Of a stretch of 63,757 bases of DNA, positions 10,065 to 18,824 are shown in pieces. Each line of letters begins with the position of its first letter. Position 1 is the first letter of the stretch. The position numbers were made by a program, and so were the translations under genes. Source of the DNA: Sphingomonadales bacterium 12-68-11 (GTDB lineage Bacteria; Pseudomonadota; Alphaproteobacteria; Sphingomonadales; Sphingomonadaceae); the NCBI GenBank assembly GCA_002279825.1, contig NCCV01000006.1:1-63757 (forward strand), given 5' to 3'. The notes below the pieces were generated by a model. It was not told where the DNA came from. It saw only the letters and a program-made list of their open reading frames with translations, and ran no database searches.

Positions 10065-11798
10065 ATGGCCACCACCGCCGACCACTTCCACGCCCACTCC
10101 GACGAGCATCATCACGATGCCGATCACGGGGCGGACCACAAGCCGGCGTTCTTCGCGCGGTGGTTCATGTCCACCAACCACAAGGACATTGGCACGCTGT
10201 ACCTGATCTTCGCGATCTTCGCGGGGATCATCGGTGGCGCGGTCTCAGGCGTCATGCGCATGGAGCTCATGGAGCCGGGCATCCAGTACCTCGGCTGGTG
10301 GGTTGAGTTCCTGGGCGGCGGCCCGGCCGATTTCGACAAGATGGGCCACATGTGGAACGTCTTCATCAGCGCGCACGGCCTGATCATGGTGTTCTTCATG
10401 GTCATGCCGGCGATGATCGGCGGTTTCGGCAACTGGTTCGTGCCGCTGATGATCGGCGCGCCGGACATGGCCTTCCCGCGCATGAACAACATCTCGTTCT
10501 GGCTGACCGTCGCGGGCTTCGTGTCGCTGATGCTGTCGATGTTCTTCCCCGGCGGTACCGGCCTCGGCGCCGGGACGGGGTGGACGGTCTATGCCCCGCT
10601 CTCGACTTCGGGCTCGGTCGGTCCGTCGGTAGATTTCGCGATCTTCTCGCTGCACCTCGCGGGTGCGGCTTCGATCATGGGTGCGATCAACTTCATCACC
10701 ACGATCTTCAACATGCGCGCGCCGGGCATGACCCTGCACAAGATGCCGCTGTTCGTGTGGTCGGTGCTGGTCACCGCGTTCCTGCTGTTGCTGGCACTGC
10801 CGGTGCTCGCCGCGGCGATCACCATGCTGATCACCGATCGCAACTTCGGCACCACGTTCTTCGATGCCAGCGGCGGCGGCGATCCGGTGCTCTACCAGCA
10901 CCTGTTCTGGTTCTTCGGGCACCCCGAAGTCTACATCATGATCCTGCCGGGCTTCGGCATGGTGAGCCAGATCGTCGCGACCTTCAGCCGCAAGCCGGTG
11001 TTCGGCTATCTCGGCATGGCCTACGCGATGGTCGCGATCGGCGTGGTCGGGTTCATCGTGTGGGCGCACCACATGTACACCGTCGGCCTCGACGTGAACA
11101 CGAAGATGTATTTCACCGCCGCGACGATGGTCATCGCGGTGCCGACCGGCGTGAAGATCTTCAGCTGGATCGCCACGATGTGGGGCGGCAGCCTCGAGTT
11201 CAAGAGCCCGATGGTCTGGGCGCTCGGCTTCATCTTCCTGTTCACCGTGGGCGGGGTGACTGGTGTGGTGCTGGCCAACGGCGGCGTCGACGACAACCTG
11301 CACGACACCTACTACGTGGTGGCGCACTTCCACTACGTGCTGTCGATGGGCGCGGTGTTCAGCCTGTTCGCCGGGTTCTACTACTGGTTCCCGAAGATGA
11401 GCGGGAAGATGCACAGCGAGCTGCTCGCGCACATCCACTTCTGGACCTTCTTCATCGGCGTGAACGTGATCTTCTTCCCGCAGCACTTCCTGGGGATGCA
11501 GGGAATGCCGCGCCGCTATCCGGATTACGCGCTGGCCTACGAATACTGGAACCAGGTCTCGTCGATCGGCTACATGATCATGGCCGGCTCGATGGTGTTC
11601 TTCTTCGTCAACCTGCTTTACGCCTACGTGGCGGGCAAGAAGGCGGCCGACAACTACTGGGGCGAAGGTGCGACCACGCTCGAATGGTCGCTCACCAGCC
11701 CGCCGCCGTACCACCAGTTCGAAACGCTGCCGGTGATCGAAGATCACCACTCGCACCACGATCACATCGGCGGGCCCTCGGCGTCCGGCGCGCACTAA
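10065..11798 (+). CDS. ctaD: Cytochrome c oxidase subunit I
   Basis: Catalytic haem-copper subunit reducing O2 to water and pumping protons. 577 residues, about 12 transmembrane helices. Visible: the low-spin haem ligand region [25 protein letters not shown] with the CuB His and cross-linked Tyr and the helix-VI Glu of A-type enzymes, the CuB pair in [11 protein letters not shown]-channel residues in [10 protein letters not shown], and the HFHYVLSMG pair binding haems a3 and a. An N-terminal His/Asp-rich lead of about 25 residues precedes the core. The ATG is placed by this lead and a 37-base gap after ctaC; the frame is open further back inside ctaC. Confidence 0.98.
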   Translation: MATTADHFHAHSDEHHHDADHGADHKPAFFARWFMSTNHKDIGTLYLIFAIFAGIIGGAVSGVMRMELMEPGIQYLGWWVEFLGGGPADFDKMGHMWNVFISAHGLIMVFFMVMPAMIGGFGNWFVPLMIGAPDMAFPRMNNISFWLTVAGFVSLMLSMFFPGGTGLGAGTGWTVYAPLSTSGSVGPSVDFAIFSLHLAGAASIMGAINFITTIFNMRAPGMTLHKMPLFVWSVLVTAFLLLLALPVLAAAITMLITDRNFGTTFFDASGGGDPVLYQHLFWFFGHPEVYIMILPGFGMVSQIVATFSRKPVFGYLGMAYAMVAIGVVGFIVWAHHMYTVGLDVNTKMYFTAATMVIAVPTGVKIFSWIATMWGGSLEFKSPMVWALGFIFLFTVGGVTGVVLANGGVDDNLHDTYYVVAHFHYVLSMGAVFSLFAGFYYWFPKMSGKMHSELLAHIHFWTFFIGVNVIFFPQHFLGMQGMPRRYPDYALAYEYWNQVSSIGYMIMAGSMVFFFVNLLYAYVAGKKAADNYWGEGATTLEWSLTSPPPYHQFETLPVIEDHHSHHDHIGGPSASGAH

Positions 11799-11810
11799 GG
11801 CGACACGTTT

Positions 11811-11895
11811 CGTCATTGCGAGCGAAGCGAAGCAATCCAGGGCAGTTCGAAATGGCCCTGGATTGCCGCGGGACCTCCGGTCCCTCGCAATGACG
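11811..11895. repeat. Dispersed palindrome, family A copy 1 (ctaD-ctaB gap)
   Basis: An 85-bp imperfect palindrome with ends CGTCATTGCG and CGCAATGACG. The left arm carries GAGCGAAGCGAAGCAATCC; the right carries CCTGGATTGC and a small internal hairpin GGGACCTCCGGTCCC. It ends on the Shine-Dalgarno GAGG of ctaB. Same family as 20286-20372, 24417-24501 and 58157-58246. Confidence 0.9.
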
Positions 11896-11906
11896 AGGAA
11901 ATGACT

Positions 11907-12821
11907 ATGACTGCCACCGCCCTTACGGGCCCGCTCTATGCCGACTGGCGCGACTACCTCGCGCTGACCAAGCCCCGGGTGATGAGCCTGGTGGTGTTCA
12001 CCGGGCTGTGCGGGCTGCTGGCGGCGCCGGGCCATCTCAATCCGGTGCTCGCCTTCACCGCGGTGCTGTGCATCGCGCTGGGTGCGGGCGGAGCGGGCGC
12101 GCTCAACCAGTGGTGGGAAGCCGATCTCGACGCCAAGATGAAGCGCACCGCGCAGCGGCCGCTGCCCCAAGGCCGGCTGCGTCCGGCCGATGCGCGCGAT
12201 TTCGGTGTGGCGCTGTCGGTTACCTCGGTCCTGGTGATGGGCCTCGCGGTGGGCTGGCTGGCAGCCGGCATTTTGGCCGGCTCGATCCTCTACTACGCGG
12301 TCATTTATACGATCTGGCTCAAGCCGCGCACGCCGCAGAACATCGTCATCGGCGGCGGCGCCGGGGCGTTCCCGCCGCTGATCGGCTGGGTCGCGGTGAC
12401 CGGCGACATCACCCTGATGCCGGTTCTGCTGTTCGCGGTGATCTTCGTGTGGACCCCGCCGCATTTCTGGGCGCTCGCGCTGTTCGTGCAGACCGATTAC
12501 GCCAAGGCGGGGATTCCGATGATGCCGGTGGTGGCCGGTCAGGCCTCCACACGGCTGCAGATCGGGCTCTATTCGCTGGGGCTGTTCGCGGTCAGCCTGC
12601 TGCCATGGGCGATCGCCGGTACCGGCGCGCTCTACGGCCTTTCGGCACTGGTGCTGTCGGCGGTGTTCGTTGCACTGGCCGTGCCGGTGACGCGGCGCCG
12701 GGCGGAGGAAGGCGATCCGATGCGCGCCGAGAAGCGCCTGTTCGCCTATTCGGTGTTCTACTTGTTCGCGCTGTTCACCGCCCTGGTGGCCGATCGCTAC
12801 CTGCTGGGAAGCTTCGCATGA
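11907..12821 (+). CDS. ctaB: Protohaem IX farnesyltransferase (haem O synthase)
   Basis: Adds a farnesyl group to haem b, giving haem O, the precursor of haem a for subunit I. 304 residues, about nine membrane helices, UbiA superfamily. The first Asp-rich motif [15 protein letters not shown] binds Mg-diphosphate, and [12 protein letters not shown] is typical of the N-terminus. Two ATGs are possible: GAGG at 11895-11898 is eight bases before 11907 but only two before 11901, so 11907 is preferred. That Shine-Dalgarno abuts repeat copy A1. The stop overlaps the next small gene by ATGA. Confidence 0.95.
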   Translation: MTATALTGPLYADWRDYLALTKPRVMSLVVFTGLCGLLAAPGHLNPVLAFTAVLCIALGAGGAGALNQWWEADLDAKMKRTAQRPLPQGRLRPADARDFGVALSVTSVLVMGLAVGWLAAGILAGSILYYAVIYTIWLKPRTPQNIVIGGGAGAFPPLIGWVAVTGDITLMPVLLFAVIFVWTPPHFWALALFVQTDYAKAGIPMMPVVAGQASTRLQIGLYSLGLFAVSLLPWAIAGTGALYGLSALVLSAVFVALAVPVTRRRAEEGDPMRAEKRLFAYSVFYLFALFTALVADRYLLGSFA

Positions 12822-12946
12822 CCCCCGACGAAGAAGCCCGGCTCAAGAAGGCCCGCCGCGGCCGCAACCTTGCGCTGGCGCTGGTGCTGGTCGGCTTCGT
12901 GGTGCTATTCTACGCGATCACCATCGTGCGGATCGGCGGGCAGTGA
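12818..12946 (+). CDS. 42-residue single-helix protein of the oxidase operon
   Basis: Starts at an ATG overlapping the ctaB stop and ends in TGATG shared with ctaG. The product has a charged N-terminus ([14 protein letters not shown]), one hydrophobic helix (about residues 17-36) and a four-residue tail. Small single-span proteins at this spot are common in alphaproteobacterial oxidase operons and have been taken as assembly or accessory subunits; no function is claimed here. Overlaps on both sides make translation very likely. Confidence 0.8.
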   Translation: MTPDEEARLKKARRGRNLALALVLVGFVVLFYAITIVRIGGQ

Positions 12947-13533
12947 TGGCCAGCGCCGCCCTCGCACGCCGCAATCTCCGCGTCGGGTTGATCGCGCTGG
13001 CGGGCGCGGTGGCGATGCTCGGGCTCGGCTTCGCCGCGGTGCCGCTCTACCGGCTGTTCTGCCAGGTGACCGGCTTCGGCGGCACCACCCAGCGCGCCAC
13101 CGAGGCCGAGGCGCTGTCCGCCGAGCAGTTCGCGCGCAGCGCCGGCGCGCCGGTCATCTCGATCCGCTTCGATGCCAATACCGATGCCAACATGCCGTGG
13201 TCGTTCCGTCCGGTGCAGGTCACCGACAAAGTCCAGATCGGCCAACGCGACATGGCGATCTACGAGGCGCGCAACGAATCGAGCGTGCCGGTCACGGGCA
13301 CTGCGAGCTTCAACGTCGAACCCGAACAGGCCGGCAAGTACTTCCACAAAGTGCAGTGCTTCTGCTTCACCGAGCAGACACTGCGGCCCGGGCAGATGGT
13401 CCATATGCCGGTGATCTATTTCGTCGATCCCAAGGCGCTCGACGATCCCAACATGAAGGGGGTCGAGCAGATCACGCTCAGTTACACGTTCCACCGCACC
13501 AAGGGCGGCGAAGAGCCCGCTTCAACCCTCTAG
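12946..13533 (+). CDS. ctaG: Cytochrome c oxidase assembly protein CtaG/Cox11 (copper chaperone)
   Basis: Delivers copper to the CuB site of subunit I. 195 residues: one N-terminal membrane anchor (about 11-34) and a periplasmic immunoglobulin-like domain. The copper-binding motif CFCF has Cys138 and Cys140; a third conserved cysteine (Cys39, RLFCQVTGFGG) follows the helix. The ATG at 12946 shares bases with the previous stop (TGATG); a GTG one codon earlier is also in frame. Its position between ctaB and ctaE is standard. Confidence 0.96.
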   Translation: MASAALARRNLRVGLIALAGAVAMLGLGFAAVPLYRLFCQVTGFGGTTQRATEAEALSAEQFARSAGAPVISIRFDANTDANMPWSFRPVQVTDKVQIGQRDMAIYEARNESSVPVTGTASFNVEPEQAGKYFHKVQCFCFTEQTLRPGQMVHMPVIYFVDPKALDDPNMKGVEQITLSYTFHRTKGGEEPASTL

Positions 13534-13589
13534 ACCCTCGCCACGCCTCGCACTAAGGCACCCGCAATCACGTTCAGGATAGGCATCCC

Positions 13590-14411
13590 ATGGCCGGCGC
13601 GAAGAACCACGATTATCACATCCTGCCGCCCGACATCTGGCCGCTCGCCGGCGCTGTTTCCGCGGTCACCTTCACCAGCGGCCTGGTGCTCTACATGCAC
13701 GATATGCCGAACCACTGGCTGGTGCTCGGGCTCGGCATCGCCGGCCTGATCGCGACGTTCTACACCTGGTTCGCCAACATCGTGAAGGAAGCCCAGGCCG
13801 GGGATCACACCCCGGTGGTGCAGCTCCACCTGCGCTACGGGATGATCCTGTTCATCGCTTCGGAAGTGATGTTCTTCGTCGGCTGGTTCTGGTCATGGTT
13901 CGATTTCGCGCTGTTTCCCAACGCGCTGACCGAAGTCGTCGGCGGGCAGTTCCCGCCCAAGGCGATCGAGGCGGTGATGGATCCGTTCGCGCTGCCGCTG
14001 CTCAACACGCTGATCCTGCTGTGCTCGGGCACCACGGTCACCTGGGCGCACCATTCGCTGATCCACGGCGACCGTGACGGCCTCAAGAAGGGCCTGTGGC
14101 TCACCATCCTGCTCGGCGTGCTATTCTCGGCCATCCAGGCCTACGAATACGCGCATGCCCCGTTCGACTTCGGCGGCAACACCTATAGCTCGGCGTTCTA
14201 TATGGCGACGGGCTTCCACGGGTTCCACGTCATCGTCGGCACGATCTTCCTGATCGTCTGCCTGCGCCGCACCTATCTCGGCCATTTCACGCCCAAGCAG
14301 CATTTCGGGTTCGAAGCGGCCGCCTGGTACTGGCACTTCGTCGACGTGGTCTGGCTGTTCCTGTTCGTGTCGGTCTATGTGTGGGGCGGCTGGGGCGCCG
14401 AATACCATTGA
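13590..14411 (+). CDS. ctaE: Cytochrome c oxidase subunit III
   Basis: 273-residue integral subunit with seven predicted helices; it stabilises subunit I and sits at the mouth of the D-channel. Recognisable stretches are HDYHILPPDIWPL near the N-terminus, RYGMILFIASEVMFFVGWFW with the conserved Glu, TWAHHSLIHGDR, GFHGFHVIVGTIFL, and the C-terminal WYWHFVDVVWLFLF. It follows ctaG after 56 bases. A DUF983 gene, often next in related operons, is missing; surf1 follows directly. Confidence 0.97.
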   Translation: MAGAKNHDYHILPPDIWPLAGAVSAVTFTSGLVLYMHDMPNHWLVLGLGIAGLIATFYTWFANIVKEAQAGDHTPVVQLHLRYGMILFIASEVMFFVGWFWSWFDFALFPNALTEVVGGQFPPKAIEAVMDPFALPLLNTLILLCSGTTVTWAHHSLIHGDRDGLKKGLWLTILLGVLFSAIQAYEYAHAPFDFGGNTYSSAFYMATGFHGFHVIVGTIFLIVCLRRTYLGHFTPKQHFGFEAAAWYWHFVDVVWLFLFVSVYVWGGWGAEYH

Positions 14412-14421
14412 TGACGGCTTC

Positions 14422-14443
14422 CCCCTCCCGCTTGCGGGAGGGG
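14422..14443 (+). repeat. Perfect hairpin between ctaE and the surf1 GTG
   Basis: CCCCTCCCG (14422-14430), loop CTTG, CGGGAGGGG (14435-14443): a nine-base perfect stem 14 bases before the surf1 GTG. The 3' arm contains GGAGG, so a Shine-Dalgarno-like sequence is buried in the stem. A degenerate relative lies at about 21071-21094 after moaE, so it may simply be a dispersed repeat. Confidence 0.75.
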
Positions 14444-14457
14444 CAGGGGGTGGGCCT

Positions 14458-15048
14458 GTGACCCGCAAGGTTCCCGTCTTTCCCACACTCCTCGTCGCTG
14501 CCGCCGTGGCCGCGATGCTCGCGCTCGGGGTGTGGCAGTTGCGGCGCGCCGAGTGGAAGGCGGACCTGCTCGCCCGCTACGGCCAGGCGCAGGCCATGAG
14601 CGCCGAAGTCCCCTGGCCGCGCAGCCGCGCGGAGGCCGAGCGCAACCTGTTCCGCTGGAGCGGCTTTGCTTGCGAGCGCGTCCTGGAAATCCGCACCACG
14701 GCGGCCGACAACGCCGAGGGGCGCGGCGGGGTCGCGCAGATCGCCCGGTGCGCGCTGGCCGAAGGCGGCGAGGGCGAGGTGGCGCTCGGCTGGTCGCTGC
14801 CGGCGCGGCCGTTTGCCTGGACCGGCGGCGAGGTGCGCGGCGTGGTCGGACCCGGCGGCACGTTCGGCGCGGTGCTCCACGCCGGCACGCCCGCGCCGGG
14901 CCTGGAGCCGCTCGCGCCGCCCGACCCGGCCGACGTGCCCAACAACCACCTCGCCTATGCCGGCCAGTGGTTCTTCTTCGCGCTGACCGCGCTGGTGATC
15001 TACCTGCTGGCGCTGCGGCGGCGGTGGCGGGGCGCCGCGCTCCCGTAG
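14458..15048 (+). CDS. SURF1 family oxidase assembly protein
   Basis: Helps insert haem a into subunit I. 196 residues with the family plan: an N-terminal helix (LLVAAAVAAMLALGVWQLRR) whose LGVWQLRR is diagnostic, a periplasmic domain, and a C-terminal helix containing NHLAYAGQWFFFALTALVIY. GTG at 14458 is taken as the start because the frame upstream runs back into ctaE and a hairpin; no ATG fits. A good free Shine-Dalgarno is not evident. Last gene of the oxidase operon. Confidence 0.9.
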   Translation: MTRKVPVFPTLLVAAAVAAMLALGVWQLRRAEWKADLLARYGQAQAMSAEVPWPRSRAEAERNLFRWSGFACERVLEIRTTAADNAEGRGGVAQIARCALAEGGEGEVALGWSLPARPFAWTGGEVRGVVGPGGTFGAVLHAGTPAPGLEPLAPPDPADVPNNHLAYAGQWFFFALTALVIYLLALRRRWRGAALP

Positions 15049-15075
15049 CCGAAGCGATAGCGCCAAGACGGCCCG

Positions 15076-15567
15076 CTACTTGTACATCCCGTCGCGCAAG
15101 TTGATGCCGTGTTCGAGCCAGATCTTGAGCGCGCACAGCATCTGGCTCCACCCTTGGCAGTTGCCGTAGCTGCCCTGAAGCGCGGCCTGGGTTTCGCGCC
15201 AGCCCTCCTCGGCGATCTCGACCAGCGTGCGGCCGTCCTCGAGGCTCTTGAAGGTCATGGTCACGGTGGTGGTGTAGCCCGCGTCGGCCCACGCGTCGCG
15301 GCCGGTCTCGCCGACATTGGGCGGATCGCCTTCGCCCGCCGCCCATTCGAGCACGATCCGCTCGTTCGGCACGACTTCGATCACCTGGACGGGGAACGCG
15401 CCGGGGTAGTCGTGGAAATCCCACGTCACCGTCGCGCCGGTTTCGAGCCGGCCCTGGGCGCCGCCGGTGGTGAAGTAGCGCGAGAGCTGCGCGGGATCGG
15501 CGACCGCTTCGAACACCTCGTGGACCGGCCTGGCGATTCGCGCCGCCACTCTGAACTTCAGTTCCAT
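15076..15567 (-). CDS. SRPBCC/AHSA1 family protein
   Basis: 163-residue START/Bet v1-like fold of the AHSA1 (activator of Hsp90 homologue 1-like) group, opening with LKFRVAARIARPVHEVFEAVADP, a typical beginning. Such proteins bind hydrophobic ligands, and many lie beside an ArsR repressor, as here. The start at 15567 gives the normal N-terminus. The gene faces the ArsR gene across a 48-base gap holding a perfect inverted repeat, so it is probably the repressor's target. Ligand unknown. Confidence 0.88.
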   Translation of the reverse strand: MELKFRVAARIARPVHEVFEAVADPAQLSRYFTTGGAQGRLETGATVTWDFHDYPGAFPVQVIEVVPNERIVLEWAAGEGDPPNVGETGRDAWADAGYTTTVTMTFKSLEDGRTLVEIAEEGWRETQAALQGSYGNCQGWSQMLCALKIWLEHGINLRDGMYK

Positions 15568-15595
15568 TTTCCAACTCCGCTTGATTCGCCGCCAA

Positions 15596-15614
15596 TTATG
15601 TTGTAAAAACATAA
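15596..15614. promoter_or_regulatory. Predicted ArsR operator
   Basis: Perfect inverted repeat TTATGTT, five bases, AACATAA, ending one base before the ArsR ATG at 15616 and 29 bases before the SRPBCC ATG. AT-rich within a GC-rich sequence. Its place suggests that one bound dimer blocks both divergent genes. Inferred from symmetry and position. Confidence 0.75.
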
Positions 15615-15615
15615 C

Positions 15616-15981
15616 ATGTCAACCGATGCCGATCTCGACCGGGTGTTCAAGGCGCTCGCCAACCCGGTGCGCCGCGCGATCTGCGACGCACTCAAGCTGC
15701 GTCCGCTGACCACCGGGCAGCTTGCCCTGTGCTTCCCCCAGCTCGATCGCTGCACCGTGATGCAGCACTTGAGCAGCCTTGAACGCGCCGGTTTGGTGGT
15801 GCCGGTGCGCAAGGGGCGCGAGCGGTTCAATCATCTCGACGCGATGCCGATCCAGGCAATTCACGAGCGCTGGATCGGGCCCCACGCCGCAAGCGCCGCG
15901 GCGGGCTTGTCGCGGCTCAAACAGGAGCTGGAGAGCGGGCCCGAACGCACCGCCGCGAAGGATCGCCAGCCGGCCGCCTAG
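15616..15981 (+). CDS. ArsR family transcriptional repressor
   Basis: 121-residue winged-helix protein. The start (DRVFKALANPVRRAICDAL), the recognition region CTVMQHLSSLERAGLVVPVR and the wing KGRERFNHLDAMPI are typical of the ArsR group paired with AHSA1-like genes. It lacks the ELCVCDL metal site of arsenic sensors, so the signal is not obviously a metal. Cysteines occur at DRC and in ICDAL and LALCF. Autorepression is likely, given the inverted repeat next to its ATG. Confidence 0.9.
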   Translation: MSTDADLDRVFKALANPVRRAICDALKLRPLTTGQLALCFPQLDRCTVMQHLSSLERAGLVVPVRKGRERFNHLDAMPIQAIHERWIGPHAASAAAGLSRLKQELESGPERTAAKDRQPAA

Positions 15982-16030
15982 CCCAGCTTGCTTGCCCGCA
16001 TCCCTAACGCCCGCTAACCGCCTGCGCACG

Positions 16031-17446
16031 ATGGAATACGTCTCCACCCGCGGCAGCGCTCCGGTGCTCGATTTCGAAGGCGTCACGCTCGCCGGCCTCG
16101 CCACCGACGGCGGGCTCTACCTGCCGCGCGAGTGGCCGCGCTTTGCCGAAAGCGAGATCGCCGCGCTCGCGGGGCTGCCTTATCCCGAACTGGCCGCGCG
16201 GATCATGGCGCCGTTCGTCGGCGACAGCCTGACCGAGGCGCGGCTGCTCGAATTGTGCCGCACGAGCTACGGCAGCTTCGCGCACGCCGCAGTCACTCCG
16301 CTGGTCCAGCTCGACGAGCGGCAGTGGCTGCTCGAGCTGTTCCACGGTCCTACGCTGGCGTTCAAGGATGTCGCGCTGCAACTGCTCGGCCGGTTGTTCG
16401 AGGATTTCCTCGCCCGCCGCGGCGAACGGCTGACGATCGTCGGCGCGACCAGCGGTGACACCGGCTCGGCGGCGATCTCCGCGGTCGCAGGGCGCGACAA
16501 CATCGACATCTTCATGCTGCACCCCAAGGGCCGGGTGAGCGACGTGCAACGCCGCCAGATGACCACGGTCAAGGCGCCCAACGTCCACAACATCGCGCTC
16601 GAAGGCGCCAGCTTCGACGACGCGCAGGCGATGGTGAAGCGTATGTTCGGCGATCCGGCGCTGACCGCGCGGTTCCATCTCGGCGCGGTCAATTCGATCA
16701 ACTGGGCGCGGCTGATGGCACAAGTGGTCTATTACTTCGCCGCCGCGCTCCAGCTCGGCGCGCCGCACCGCCCGGTCGCGTTCAGCGTGCCGACCGGCAA
16801 CTTCGGCGACGTTTTCGCCGGCTACGTCGCCGCGCAGATGGGGCTGCCGATCGCGCGGCTGGTGGTCGCCACCAACGTCAACGACATTCTCCACCGCGCG
16901 CTCAGCGCCGGGGATTACTCGGCCGGCACGGTCACGCCGACCGCCGCTCCCTCGATGGACATCCAGGTCAGCTCGAACTTCGAGCGGCTGCTGTTCGACT
17001 GCGGCGGGCGCGACGGGCTGGCCCTGGCCGAGCAGATGCGCGGCTTCGAGGCGAGCAAGGCGATGCGGCTGACCAATGCCCAGCGCGAAGGCGCCGCCGC
17101 GCTCATGGCCAGCGCGCGCGCCGATGCCTCGGACATGTCGCGGGCGATGCGCTGGGCTTACGACCGCGCCGGCGAGGTGATCGATCCGCACACCGCGATC
17201 GGGCTTCACGCCGCGCGCGCGCTCGGCACATCGGGCGATCTCCCGCGCGAAGTGCCGATCGTCACGCTCGCTACCGCGCATCCCGGCAAGTTCCGCGACG
17301 CGGTCGAGCGCGCGACCGGCTTCCGCCCGGGCCTGCCGTCGCGGGTCGGGGACCTGTTCAGCCGCGAAGAAGCCTGCACCGATCTGCCCGGCGACTACGC
17401 CGCGGTCGCCGCCTACGTCGCGGAGCGCGCGACTCCTTCCGCGTGA
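16031..17446 (+). CDS. thrC: Threonine synthase
   Basis: Converts O-phosphohomoserine to threonine with PLP. 471 residues, the long bacterial/fungal form. Starts MEYVSTRGSAPVLDF; the PLP lysine is Lys112 in TLAFKDVALQLLG, and the phosphate-binding GATSGDTGSAAI follows. The downstream PTGNFGDVFAGYVA and C-terminal HPGKFRDAVE are typical. The frame is open upstream of 16031 but overlaps arsR; the ATG shown gives the family N-terminus. Confidence 0.97.
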   Translation: MEYVSTRGSAPVLDFEGVTLAGLATDGGLYLPREWPRFAESEIAALAGLPYPELAARIMAPFVGDSLTEARLLELCRTSYGSFAHAAVTPLVQLDERQWLLELFHGPTLAFKDVALQLLGRLFEDFLARRGERLTIVGATSGDTGSAAISAVAGRDNIDIFMLHPKGRVSDVQRRQMTTVKAPNVHNIALEGASFDDAQAMVKRMFGDPALTARFHLGAVNSINWARLMAQVVYYFAAALQLGAPHRPVAFSVPTGNFGDVFAGYVAAQMGLPIARLVVATNVNDILHRALSAGDYSAGTVTPTAAPSMDIQVSSNFERLLFDCGGRDGLALAEQMRGFEASKAMRLTNAQREGAAALMASARADASDMSRAMRWAYDRAGEVIDPHTAIGLHAARALGTSGDLPREVPIVTLATAHPGKFRDAVERATGFRPGLPSRVGDLFSREEACTDLPGDYAAVAAYVAERATPSA

Positions 17447-17460
17447 CGCTCATGTCTCAT

Positions 17461-17528
17461 CCGTTCGTGTCGAGCGAAGTCGAGACACGCTCGAGCCCAG
17501 GCCTCTCGACTTCGCTCGAGGCGAACGG
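17461..17528. repeat. Palindromic repeat family C (thrC-methyltransferase gap)
   Basis: A 68-bp imperfect palindrome with ends CCGTTCG and CGAACGG; the interior arms GTCGAGCGAAGTCGAGA and TCTCGACTTCGCTCGAG pair well. Part-copies of what looks like the same family lie at 31661-31684 and 53840-53985. No thrC terminator with a T-run was seen, so this hairpin may end or protect the transcript. Confidence 0.85.
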
Positions 17529-17542
17529 GAAGGGGTGACGGG

Positions 17543-18445
17543 ATGGCCGAGCTGAGCCAGCAGCCGCTGATCCTCGAAGGCGCGTGCTGGGCGGACTACG
17601 CGCTCATCGACAGCGGTGACGGGCGCAAGTTCGAGCGCTACGGGCCCTATCGCTTCGTCCGTCCCGAGCCGCAGGCGATGTGGCGCCCGCGCCTTGCCGA
17701 ATGGGACGCCGACGGCGAGTTCGTGCCGGGATCGGACGAGGACGGTGGCGGGCGCTGGCGGTTCGACCGGCCGGTCCCCGCCGACGGTTGGCCGCTTGCT
17801 TGGCGCGAGGTCCGCTTCACCGCTGAATGCACCCCCTTCCGGCACCTGGGTTTCTTCCCCGACATGGCGCCGGTGTGGGACTGGATGCGCGGGCAGCTAT
17901 CCGGGCGAACCGATGCGCAGACGCTCAACCTGTTCGGCTACACCGGGGTCGGCAGCCTCGCGCTCAGCCGGTGCGGCCCGGTCGCGCATGTCGATGCCAG
18001 CAAGAAGTCGGTCGCCCAGGCGCGCGCCAACGCGGCGCTGTCGGAGATGGCCGAGCGGCCGATCCGCTGGCTGATCGACGATGCCGCCAAGTTTGCGGCG
18101 CGCGAAGTCCGGCGCGGCAAGCGCTACGACGGGATCATTCTCGATCCGCCCAAGTTCGGGCGCGGCCCCGAAGGCGAGGTCTGGCGGCTCGAGGATGGCT
18201 TACCTCCGCTGATCGCCGACTGCCGCCGGCTGCTGGATGCCGAGAGCCGGTTCCTGTTTCTTACCGTCTATGCGGTGCGGATGAGCAGCCTCGCGCTCGC
18301 CGGGCTGCTGGCTGAGCATTTCACCGACCTGCCCGGCACTATCGAGCACGGCGACCTCGCGGTGCGCGAGGAAGGGGCCAATGGCTTTGGGGCGGGCCGT
18401 CTGCTTCCGACCGCGATCTTCGCGCGATGGAGCAATCCGGAGTAA
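17543..18445 (+). CDS. Class I SAM-dependent methyltransferase, RlmI/RlmK-like (COG1092 type)
   Basis: 300 residues with a Rossmann methyltransferase domain (about 100-290). Motif I is LNLFGYTGVGSLAL; the acidic motif II follows in AHVDASKKSV; the catalytic motif IV is IILDPPKFGRG, whose DPPK is typical of the rRNA m5C/m2G methyltransferase group. The N-terminal PUA domain of RlmI is absent or much altered, so the RNA target cannot be named. It starts 97 bases after thrC behind a repeat, with AAGGGG before the ATG; folB follows closely. Confidence 0.82.
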   Translation: MAELSQQPLILEGACWADYALIDSGDGRKFERYGPYRFVRPEPQAMWRPRLAEWDADGEFVPGSDEDGGGRWRFDRPVPADGWPLAWREVRFTAECTPFRHLGFFPDMAPVWDWMRGQLSGRTDAQTLNLFGYTGVGSLALSRCGPVAHVDASKKSVAQARANAALSEMAERPIRWLIDDAAKFAAREVRRGKRYDGIILDPPKFGRGPEGEVWRLEDGLPPLIADCRRLLDAESRFLFLTVYAVRMSSLALAGLLAEHFTDLPGTIEHGDLAVREEGANGFGAGRLLPTAIFARWSNPE

Positions 18446-18455
18446 GGCGCCCGCC

Positions 18456-18824
18456 ATGGCCGATTCGCTGATTCTCGAGCTCGCCGATTTCGAGCACCTG
18501 GTGCACACCGGGATCTTCTCGGAGGAGACCGGCAAGCCGCAGCCGCTGCGCTTCACCGTGCAGGTGCACCTGAAGCCGATCGCGCACTTCGATGCCGATA
18601 CCTCGCTCGACGCCAGCAAGAACTACATGGACCTCAAGTTCGCCTGTTCGGCGGCGCTGGGGGACACGCATTTCAAGCTGATCGAAGCGGTCGCGGACCA
18701 CGTCTGCGAGACGCTGTTCGTGCAGGACGCGCGGATCGAGGCGATCACGGTCAAGATCGTCAAGCTGGCGCTGAGTGAGGCCGACGAGAAGATCGGCATC
18801 ACGCTCCACCGCGAGCGGCGCTGA
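18456..18824 (+). CDS. folB: Dihydroneopterin aldolase (FolB-type)
   Basis: Cleaves dihydroneopterin to 6-hydroxymethyldihydropterin plus glycolaldehyde in folate synthesis. 122 residues, one tunnelling-fold domain of normal length. The start (LELADFEHLVHTGIFSEE), central D-x-T-SLDASKNYMDLK and C-terminal VKIVKLALSEADEKIGITL fit FolB. The second sequence block is looser than in E. coli, so a related tunnelling-fold activity remains possible. Its stop shares bases with the next start (TGATG). Confidence 0.8.
   Translation: MADSLILELADFEHLVHTGIFSEETGKPQPLRFTVQVHLKPIAHFDADTSLDASKNYMDLKFACSAALGDTHFKLIEAVADHVCETLFVQDARIEAITVKIVKLALSEADEKIGITLHRERR

Noticed and set aside
10245..12464. Long antisense reading frame (about 740 codons) opposite ctaD and ctaB, and another in a shifted frame at 10352-11893
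   Set aside because: Products are His/Arg/Asp-rich with no motifs and mirror GC-rich codon positions of the real oxidase genes; the same pattern occurs opposite many genes here.
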